Positions 16,967 to 22,895 of a DNA stretch of 22,895 bases are shown one piece after another (position 1 is the first letter of the stretch; each line of letters begins with the position of its first letter). Source of the DNA: CAZCFB01 sp964511535 (GTDB lineage Bacteria; Myxococcota_A; Polyangia; GCA-2747355; CAZCFB01); assembly GCA_964511535.1 (NCBI GenBank), contig CAZEFW010000157.1:1-22895 (forward strand). Reading direction: 5' to 3'. The position numbers and the translations under genes are program-made. The notes beneath the pieces were generated by a model that saw only the letters and a program-made list of their open reading frames with translations, was not told the origin of the DNA and did not search any database.

Positions 16967-17049
16967 CTGGAACTCGGTGGCCAGGACCCCCGTGTGATGC
17001 TAGAAGTTGTACGTTTTAAACTGCCACGGAACAAGATGGAGGCTCAAAA

Positions 17050-18030
17050 ATGAGCGGAACGATCCATTACAAGGAGCTGGGGCTGGTCAACACGCGGGAG
17101 ATGTTCCGCAAGGCCATGGAGGGGGGCTACGCCATCCCGGCATACAACTTCAACAACCTGGAGCAGATCCAGGCGGTGCTGCTCGGCTGCGCCGAGAGCA
17201 AGTCGCCGGTGATCCTGCAGGTCTCCTCCGGCGCGCGCAAGTACGCCAACCAGACCATGCTCCGGTTCATGGCCATGGGCGGCATCCAGATGCTCAAGGA
17301 GATGGGCTCGGAGATCCCGGTGGCCCTGCACCTGGACCATGGCGACAGCTTCGAGCTGGCCAAGTCGTGCATCGACTCCGGCTTCTCCTCGGTGATGATC
17401 GATCAGTCCCACCTGCCCTTCGACGAGAACATCGAGGTGTGCAAGAAGGTGGTGGAGTACGCCCACGAGCGTGACGTCACCGTGGAGGGCGAGCTCGGCG
17501 TGCTGGCTGGCATCGAGGACGACGTCCAGCACGAGCACTCCACCTACACCCAGCCCGAGGAGGTCGAGGAGTTCGTGGCCCGCTCCGGCGTGGACAGCCT
17601 GGCCATCTCCATCGGCACCAGCCACGGCGCCTACAAGTTCAAGTGCGAGGACGGCGAGGAGCCGCCGCCGCTGCGGTTCGACATCCTCGAGGAGTGCGAG
17701 AAGCTGATCCCGGGCTTCCCCATCGTGCTGCACGGCGCCTCGTCGGTGGTGCCGGAGTACGTGCAGATGATCAACGACCACGGCGGCAAGATCGAGGGCG
17801 CCATGGGCGTGTCCGAGGACCAGCTGCGCCGCGCCGCCCGCTCGGCCGTGTGCAAGGTGAACATCGACTCCGACGGCCGCCTCGTGGTCACCGGCGTCAT
17901 CCGGCGCGAGTTCAACGCCAACCCGGGCAACTTCGACCCGCGCAAGTACCTGGGCCCCGCTCGCGAGGAGCTCAAGCAGCTCATCATCCACAAGAACACC
18001 AACGTGCTCGGCAGCGCCGGCCACGGCTGA
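17050..18030 (+). CDS. fba: Class II fructose-bisphosphate aldolase
   Basis: A 326-residue zinc aldolase. It splits fructose 1,6-bisphosphate to dihydroxyacetone phosphate and glyceraldehyde 3-phosphate in glycolysis and runs in reverse in gluconeogenesis. GGAGG (17038-17042) lies seven bases before the ATG. Catalytic D96 and zinc ligand H97 are in HLDHGDS. The EGELGVLAGIEDD segment, SIGTSHGAYKF (zinc His H192) and VLHGASSVV (zinc His H228) follow, then KVNIDSDGRLV, which binds substrate phosphate. The length lies between the short Bacillus and the longer E. coli types. Expressed on its own, divergent from the phosphoesterase. Confidence 0.93.
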   Translation: MSGTIHYKELGLVNTREMFRKAMEGGYAIPAYNFNNLEQIQAVLLGCAESKSPVILQVSSGARKYANQTMLRFMAMGGIQMLKEMGSEIPVALHLDHGDSFELAKSCIDSGFSSVMIDQSHLPFDENIEVCKKVVEYAHERDVTVEGELGVLAGIEDDVQHEHSTYTQPEEVEEFVARSGVDSLAISIGTSHGAYKFKCEDGEEPPPLRFDILEECEKLIPGFPIVLHGASSVVPEYVQMINDHGGKIEGAMGVSEDQLRRAARSAVCKVNIDSDGRLVVTGVIRREFNANPGNFDPRKYLGPAREELKQLIIHKNTNVLGSAGHG

Positions 18031-18045
18031 GAATCCCCCACAGTC

Positions 18046-18073
18046 CCCCTGTAGCCTGAAGCCCGGAGCCTGT
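18046..18073. repeat. Four-unit heptamer array (AGCCNNN type)
   Basis: CCCCTGT, AGCCTGA, AGCCCGG, AGCCTGT in consecutive seven-base steps, in the 54-bp gap between the aldolase and kinase genes. Same unit style and same 28-bp length as the array at 15669-15696. Confidence 0.5.
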
Positions 18074-18085
18074 AAAATATCCGGG
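18062..18085 (+). promoter_or_regulatory. Inverted repeat around a -10-like box at the kinase start
   Basis: CCCGGA (18062-18067) and TCCGGG (18080-18085) form a 6-bp inverted repeat around TAAAAT (18073-18078). Transcription from this box would begin about at the GTG start, giving a leaderless or nearly leaderless message. No good -35 hexamer is visible at 16-18 bases, so an activator or alternative sigma factor would be needed. Confidence 0.25.
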
Positions 18086-19288
18086 TGGAGCAGATCAAGG
18101 TCCCGTTCGATACCAGCGCGTACCTCGAGGGCAAGGTCCTCGGCGGCAAGTACACCATCGTGCGCAAGCTGGGCGAGGGGACCATGGGCTCGGTGTTCGA
18201 GGCGCGCAACGAGCGCATCGACAGCCGCCACGCCATCAAGGTGCTGCACCTCAAGGAGGTCGCCAACCCCGAGCTGCGCGCGCGGTTCGAGCGGGAGGCG
18301 ATGATCGGCAGCCGCCTGGGCCACCAGCACATCATCCAGGTGCAGGACTTCGACCGCACCGACGACGGCTTCCCGTTCCTGGTGATGGAGCTGCTGGAGG
18401 GCGAGGACCTGGGGCAGCGGCTCAACCGCGAGGGGCCCATGGGCCTGGTCAAGGCGTGCTCCATCATCCGGCATGTGGCCCTGGCGCTGGAGGCTGCCCA
18501 CGACGAGGGGATCATCCACCGGGACCTGAAGCCGGAGAACATCTTCCTCACCCTGCGCCCCACCGGCGGGGAGGTGGCCAAGGTGCTCGACTTCGGCCTC
18601 TCCAAGGTGCTGCTCTCCACCACCATGGCGACCCAGCAGGGCGCGGTGGTGGGCACGCCCTCGTACATGTCGCCCGAGCAGGCCAAGGGCGAGGTGGACG
18701 ACATCGACGCCCGCAGCGACATCTTCTCCCTCGGCGTCGTGTTCTACCACCTGCTGTCGGGCCGGCGTCCGTTCAAGGGCGACACCCTGCCCTCGCTGCT
18801 GTACAAGGTGGTGCACGAGCAGCCGAAGCCCCTGGCCGATTTCCGCTCCGACATTCCCGATCCGGTCAAGGCGATCATCATGAAGGCAACGTCCAAGCGG
18901 CGTCAGGCGCGCTACGCCTCCGCCCGGGCCCTGCTGGATGACCTGGAGCGAGCCATGGGCCCGCAGTGGTCCCGGGTGCTGATGCTCGACCTGGCAGACG
19001 GCGCAGTCCCACGGGAGAGCTCGTCCCCATCAGCCCCGGCCCCCGAGCCCACAAACCCGCCCCCCCCCGCCCCCCCCGAGGCCCCCACCCCCNNNNNNNN
19101 NNAGCCAGGGCCCGGCAGCCGGCGCGCGGGCCCCGGCTCCCCCGGGCCCACGCCGCCCCGCCCCCGACCCCCTCCCCGCACCCTATCCCGCCCCCCGCTC
19201 CGCAGCGACAGGCCTCATCCTCCTGGCCATCGTCGCCCTGCTCGCCACCCTCGGCGGCGTGCTTGCTTACCTCCACTTCGCCCGCTAG
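18085..19288 (+). CDS. Transmembrane Ser/Thr protein kinase (interrupted by an assembly gap)
   Basis: A GTG start gives a Hanks-type kinase: KLGEGTMGSVFEA glycine loop (28-40), ATP-binding K52 (HAIKV), HRDLKPEN (145-152), DFG (169-171), GTPSYMSPEQ activation segment and SDIFSLGVVFYHLL. Ten Ns (19093-19102) fall in a Pro/Ala linker. The frame used before the gap does not make sense after it; the frame beginning AGC at 19103 continues the Pro/Ala-rich linker, then a clean transmembrane helix (GLILLAIVALLATLGGVLAY) and stops with LHFAR at 19286-19288. The true gap length is therefore probably a multiple of three. The kinase domain is cytoplasmic and the tail is only a few residues, so this kinase has no periplasmic sensor of its own. 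Confidence 0.85.
19093..19102. other. Assembly gap (10 Ns)
   Basis: Ten undetermined bases lie in a C-rich stretch with runs of eight and seven Cs just upstream. The size is probably a scaffolder placeholder, because the flanking reading frames do not join with ten bases. Confidence 0.95.
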
Positions 19289-19328
19289 GGAGCTGACTCG
19301 CGGTCCGCCGCGCTGCCTGGATCGGGCG

Positions 19329-21017
19329 CTACTTGCGCGCCAGGAACTGGCTGATGCGCCGCCCCTGCTCGGGCCCCAGGTCCTGGACGAGCTGGGCGAG
19401 GGTTTCGAGCACCGTGGCCACCTCGAACGGCTTGACGAGGTAGTGGGCGGCGCCGAGCTCGTGCCCGTGTAGCACCTCCCGGTCCTGGCTCCGCGCAGAG
19501 AGGATCACGATGGGCAGCCGCTCGCGCAGCTCGGCGGGCAGGCTGCGCAGCAGATCGAACCCGTCCATCTGCGGCATCATCAGGTCCAGAAACACCAGGT
19601 CGTAGGGCCGGCTCTTGATCAGCCGCGATCCCCACAGCCCATCCTCCGCCTCTTCCACCTCGAAGCCAAAGTTCTCCAGCAAGGCGCGCAGGGTCATGCG
19701 GATGTCGGCCTCGTCGTCCACCAGCAGGACTCGCGGCGCCCGCCCCTCTGACCTCACCGCCGGGCCGATGGGCCCAGCCTCCGGGCCGTCCTCCGCTGAA
19801 GCGGCGGCCTCGTCGAGGATCTCCCGGACATGGCCCATCGGGCTCCCGGAGAGGACCCGGGAGAAGGTCAGGGCAAGATCAGGGTGGATCCACCCGGCCG
19901 CCCGCTCAAGGTTGGCCGCCAGCTCCTGCGACGGCTGCTGCCCGCCCTGAGCCGCAGCGCATGCGGCGAGGCTGGCCATGGTCGCCAGGGCAGTGAGCTG
20001 ACTGAAGAGGTGGTGGCTCACGCCGCCCGGCGCGATGCGCGGGTATAGATCGGCCCGGGAGAACTCCAGCTGCGCCTCGTGCAGAACCACCAGCAGGGGC
20101 AGGGTCTGTGGCGATAACCCGCCCCTGGCGCACAGGTTCGACAGCAGCGTTCGTATGAAGCGCTCCACGCCCTCGCGGTCACCGGACGGGCTGAACGGGC
20201 ATAGCTGCTCCTCGCCGCGGGCCCCGCGGATCTTGGCCAGACCGTGCAGCATGGCGCCGGCGCCCAGGTCCAGCAGCTCTCGCCGCGGGAGGTCCAGCGC
20301 CACCCCGGCCTGCATGGCGAAGAGGGTGACGCGCACCACGTGGGCCTCCGGCACGGTGAGGGCCCCCGGCGCGCAGACCAGGCCCAGCAGCCGGGGGTCG
20401 CCACTTTGGAGCCGCTCCGCCACGCTCACCAGCAGCCTACGCAGCCCGCGCAGGTCGAGGCTGGCGCCGGCCAGCGCAGCGCGCCAGCTCCGCCGGCAGT
20501 GGTGTAGCAGCGCGTCCACGAGCACGCCCGGACACTCTGCGCCGATCTCATCCGGGCTTGTCTGGTCACCCGCTGGCAAGGAGTGGATCTGCACCTCACC
20601 GGCGCGGATGGCCAGGGCCTTCCCTCGCCACTTCACCCGCCGTCCGCCGCCAAGCAGCTCCGCCAGGATCTCCAGCGCCGATGGGGAGACCTGCCTGGCG
20701 AAGGTAAGCCGCCCGATGCCGTGGCGGCACCATGCCCGGCAGAGCTGCTGGACCGAGGCGCGCCCCGCGCTGCCCACCTTCACCGGCCGCCAGCCGAGCG
20801 AGAAAGCGTGCCCCACCATGGTCAAATGGACCTCGCCGCCAGTCAGCTCGCCCAGACGCGCGACCGTCTCCCCGAGGATCGGCAGCGGGACAGCCTGCCC
20901 TCCCCGGGGAGCGGGGCCGGAGCCCGCGCCTGCGAGGGAGCCGAGGTGGAGCAACAGCTCGGCCGCGCGGCGGTCCAGCTCTGAGAGCTGCTGTCGGCGG
21001 GAGGGCTCAGTCGACAT
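19329..21017 (-). CDS. Degenerate HD-GYP-like protein with C-terminal receiver domain
   Basis: A 562-residue protein whose ATG lies inside the last 11 bases of the upstream HEAT gene, so translation is coupled. Residues about 15-125 form a module (EVHLTMVGHAFSLGWRPV, then CRHGIGRLTFARQVSPSALE) that recurs in the upstream protein. Residues about 160-370 follow the order of HD-GYP domains, but key residues are lost: HVVRVTLFAMQAG, then GAGAMLHGLAKI with H258-G259 instead of His-Asp, and LLVVLHEAQLEF where EHH is expected. Cyclic-di-GMP hydrolysis is therefore unlikely. A receiver domain ends the protein (VLLVDDEADIRMTLRALL, phospho-acceptor D478 in FLDLMMPQMDG, and LVKPFE Lys), so an unseen histidine kinase probably signals to it. 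REC at the C-terminus is the reverse of the usual REC-HD-GYP order. Confidence 0.75.
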   Translation of the reverse strand: MSTEPSRRQQLSELDRRAAELLLHLGSLAGAGSGPAPRGGQAVPLPILGETVARLGELTGGEVHLTMVGHAFSLGWRPVKVGSAGRASVQQLCRAWCRHGIGRLTFARQVSPSALEILAELLGGGRRVKWRGKALAIRAGEVQIHSLPAGDQTSPDEIGAECPGVLVDALLHHCRRSWRAALAGASLDLRGLRRLLVSVAERLQSGDPRLLGLVCAPGALTVPEAHVVRVTLFAMQAGVALDLPRRELLDLGAGAMLHGLAKIRGARGEEQLCPFSPSGDREGVERFIRTLLSNLCARGGLSPQTLPLLVVLHEAQLEFSRADLYPRIAPGGVSHHLFSQLTALATMASLAACAAAQGGQQPSQELAANLERAAGWIHPDLALTFSRVLSGSPMGHVREILDEAAASAEDGPEAGPIGPAVRSEGRAPRVLLVDDEADIRMTLRALLENFGFEVEEAEDGLWGSRLIKSRPYDLVFLDLMMPQMDGFDLLRSLPAELRERLPIVILSARSQDREVLHGHELGAAHYLVKPFEVATVLETLAQLVQDLGPEQGRRISQFLARK

Positions 21018-22737
21018 CCTGCTCCTCCTCGAACCTGGACAGGGCGGCCGCCACCTTGTCCCGAACGCCGGGGAGCAAGAGCTGGTCCTGGCAGCGGAGC
21101 AGGACCTTGCGCGCCCTGTCGCCGCCGGCGGAGACCACCGCGGTCAGCACCTCCCGCCGAGCGGCGTCGACCCTCCGGGCCGAGGTCAGGCTCACCTGCG
21201 TGACCTGCCTGACCAGAAAGTCGACGGCCTCCGGGGCGTCCGCACTGGCAAGCATCCTGAGCAGCCTGGCGCGCTGGCTCGCGGGCCTCTGCCAGAAATC
21301 TGCCTCCTGAGCCAGGGGCAGGAGGTGCTTGCTGACCAGCCTCGCGGGCTGCTCCTCCAGCAGCGCCACGACCTTCTCTGCCTCCTCCACGCCGCTGGCC
21401 CTGGCGAGGCAATCCACCAGCCCGGGGATGGAGTGTTCGGACCTGTGAACGCCCAGGGAATCCAGGGCGGCCCGCCGGACCGGGTGGCTGGCGTGGCCCA
21501 GGAGCTGCGAGAGCGCGGCGACGCTGCGGCGGGACGGCACCGACGCCATACCCCTGATCGCCACCAACGCGTGCTCCTCGCCGCATCCCTGCAGGTCGCG
21601 CGCGAGCCTCTCGTCAAGGTCCGCGCCCCTGAGCAGCAGGATAGCCATGAGGTGGTAGCCCACCTCGCCCTGCTCCAGCTCGTCGAGCACGGCGACCAGC
21701 TGGGGGGTGGCCTCCTTCGGCAGCACCAGCAGCAGCTTGCCCAGCGGCTCGAAGGCGGCGAGGCTGCTGGCGGCGATATCCTCGGCCAGCGACAGGACCC
21801 ACTCGGGGGGGAAGACCTTGCCGAGGGCAGCCCTGAGCGCCTCGGCCCGCCACCGGAGCTCGTGCGTGGCCCGGCGGCCGAGGGCCCACCGGACCTCGTC
21901 GCCCAGGTGGGCCAGCTCCCCCCAGTTGCCGGCGTCCATCAGCCTCCGCGCTACCCCGGCGAGGGCCAGCGCCATGGGGTCCTCGCTCCTCGGCGTGCGG
22001 ATCAGGCGGAGCCCGACGCTGAAGCCGCGCCGCCACAGATCAGTGCGCGCCCCCTGGACCTGGTCGCGCAGCTCGGGCAGGGCCGCCGCACCATGCTCCT
22101 GCCCTGCGGCGGCGAGCCACCCCTCCAGCATCGGCCCCACCAGGCCCGGGTCGCCGGCGCCCTTGCAGCTTCGAGGGTGCTCCCCGGGCACCAGCTGGCA
22201 GGACAAGGGCGCGGGGCGGGCCACGAGCCCGGCCTCAAAGGGATCCGCCAGCTCTGGCACGAGGTGGGGCCACTCCTTCTCCCACATGGTGGTGGCCAGG
22301 TCAGCCGCCCGGGCCTCCTCCGCGCCCAGCACCCCCAACAGCTCTGCGAGCTCCCAGCGACACAGCCCGGGCAGCATACGCAGCGCCCAGACGCCGTCGC
22401 GGTACAGGGATTCGGCGAGACCCGCCCCAACGCCCTCGCTCCCTGCCAGGCGGCGGCCCATGACCCGAACCTCGTAGGGGGTGATCTCGAGGCGCACCTC
22501 GCCAGCCTCCTGCAGCAGGTCAGAGGCCAACCGGAACAGCTCCTCCTGCTGATCTCGGCGCTTCCGAGGCAGGTCGCGGACATCCTGCAACGGCTCCACG
22601 AGCGCGGCGATCATGTCTATGAAAGACGCCGCGGCGCGCAGCACAGCTCGGACACCCTCGTCGCTGCCTGCGGGTTGCTCCTGAGATCGCGGAAGAGGAA
22701 GGCAGGTCGGCCCTCCGTTGCACTCCATCTCTGACAC
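21007..22737 (-). CDS. HEAT-repeat protein with the shared N-terminal module
   Basis: The GTG at 22737 is chosen because AAGGGGAG (22745-22752 on the complementary strand) lies seven bases ahead; a TTG at 22854 lies inside a repeat and is rejected, and an ATG at 22728 is possible. The 576-residue soluble product starts with a module of about 110 residues (EVRLEITPYEVRVMGRRL, then LYRDGVWALRMLPGLCRWE) that also occurs in the downstream receiver protein. The second half has HEAT-like helix pairs (HALVAIRGMASVPSRRSVAA, HPVRRAALDSLGVHR, VDFLVRQVTQ), suited to protein-protein contact. No enzyme motif is seen. The operon pairing suggests a scaffold for the receiver protein. Confidence 0.7.
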   Translation of the reverse strand: MSEMECNGGPTCLPLPRSQEQPAGSDEGVRAVLRAAASFIDMIAALVEPLQDVRDLPRKRRDQQEELFRLASDLLQEAGEVRLEITPYEVRVMGRRLAGSEGVGAGLAESLYRDGVWALRMLPGLCRWELAELLGVLGAEEARAADLATTMWEKEWPHLVPELADPFEAGLVARPAPLSCQLVPGEHPRSCKGAGDPGLVGPMLEGWLAAAGQEHGAAALPELRDQVQGARTDLWRRGFSVGLRLIRTPRSEDPMALALAGVARRLMDAGNWGELAHLGDEVRWALGRRATHELRWRAEALRAALGKVFPPEWVLSLAEDIAASSLAAFEPLGKLLLVLPKEATPQLVAVLDELEQGEVGYHLMAILLLRGADLDERLARDLQGCGEEHALVAIRGMASVPSRRSVAALSQLLGHASHPVRRAALDSLGVHRSEHSIPGLVDCLARASGVEEAEKVVALLEEQPARLVSKHLLPLAQEADFWQRPASQRARLLRMLASADAPEAVDFLVRQVTQVSLTSARRVDAARREVLTAVVSAGGDRARKVLLRCQDQLLLPGVRDKVAAALSRFEEEQDVD

Positions 22738-22840
22738 CAGATCACTCCCCTTGTGCACCCGACCCAAGTGTAGTCGATACACCGCTCGGAGCCTGCCATT
22801 TCTCCCTGCGCAGGCCCGCCTCCTCGGCCCCCCTCTGCCA

Positions 22841-22895
22841 AGAGAGCTGATCAATAGTCCGGACCGAGCCAGGCGAAGGTATTGGAATCACAGGC
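22841..22895. repeat. Edge of an inverted second copy of the 159-bp element
   Basis: These last 55 bases are the exact reverse complement of 15825-15879 (55 of 55). The match starts precisely at the element end (base 22840 differs from its counterpart) and runs to the window edge, so the copy probably continues beyond. It lies 103 bp upstream of the HEAT gene start. Confidence 0.85.

Noticed and set aside
19299..19312. CGCGG/CCGCG hairpin between the convergent kinase and receiver genes
   Set aside because: A 5-bp stem in GC-rich DNA without a T-run is expected by chance.
18966..19472. Open frame running through the Ns past the kinase end
   Set aside because: Its product is Pro/Arg-rich and antisense to the receiver gene; only the frame ending at 19288 gives a linker plus membrane helix.
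20035..22734. 899-residue open frame on the plus strand
   Set aside because: It is antisense to the HEAT and receiver genes, has shadow composition and no domain; GC-rich DNA commonly leaves such frames open.
22738..22854. N-terminal extension of the HEAT protein from a TTG at 22854
   Set aside because: The start would lie inside the repeat element, the added residues are Arg/Gly-rich without pattern, and the GTG at 22737 has a good ribosome-binding site.

Overview
This is a very GC-rich stretch of bacterial DNA, densely packed with genes on both strands. It looks like a member of the Myxococcota or a related deltaproteobacterial lineage. The reasons are two Hanks-type Ser/Thr kinases (one with the HRDVSPQN catalytic loop common in myxobacteria and an AgmX/PglI-like C-terminal tail), FecR/PEGA-type envelope proteins, malonyl-CoA decarboxylase, and a paired HEAT-repeat and receiver protein. 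The assignment is inference from gene content; there is no rRNA or marker gene. A run of 10 Ns, plus a 55-base perfect repeat ending exactly at the right edge, suggests a short-read assembled (probably metagenomic) scaffold.

Layout. 1-1476: the tail of a membrane protein gene and a membrane protein that seems to join TolQ/ExbB-like helices to an ExbD/TolR-like periplasmic domain. 1525-2992: an overlapping three-gene unit of ECF-type sigma factor, one-helix anti-sigma candidate and Spy/CpxP-like periplasmic LTxxQ protein, comparable in logic to CnrYXH. 2997-3156: a REP-like hairpin cluster with the 5' GTAG signature, lying between convergent genes. 3149-7617 (minus): a lipoprotein, a FecR/FN3-like lipoprotein and an outer-membrane barrel protein with carboxypeptidase-regulatory-like domains. 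7695-12316 (plus): a tight run of kinase, metallophosphoesterase, exonuclease III and SMUG1-type uracil-DNA glycosylase. 12391-15640: an SRPBCC protein, then on the minus strand malonyl-CoA decarboxylase coupled to a short IMPACT/YigZ protein, then a CnoX/YbbN-type thioredoxin-TPR protein. 15641-15879: heptamer repeats, a strong hairpin and a 159-bp symmetric element. 15878-18030: a divergent metallophosphoesterase and class II fructose-bisphosphate aldolase. 18085-19288: a second kinase interrupted by the assembly gap. 19329-22737 (minus): a HEAT-repeat protein and a degenerate HD-GYP-like/receiver protein that share an N-terminal module. 22841-22895: the edge of a second copy of the 159-bp element, inverted.

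How genes may work together. The sigma/anti-sigma/LTxxQ unit is probably an envelope- or metal-stress switch. The barrel and FecR proteins are co-translated and probably act at the outer membrane; the kinase divergent from them shares a 77-bp control region with a phased direct repeat. Exonuclease III and the uracil-DNA glycosylase form consecutive steps of base-excision repair. The two right-hand minus-strand genes probably act in one signalling pathway. Nothing here is a CRISPR array, tRNA, rRNA, phage or transposase gene.
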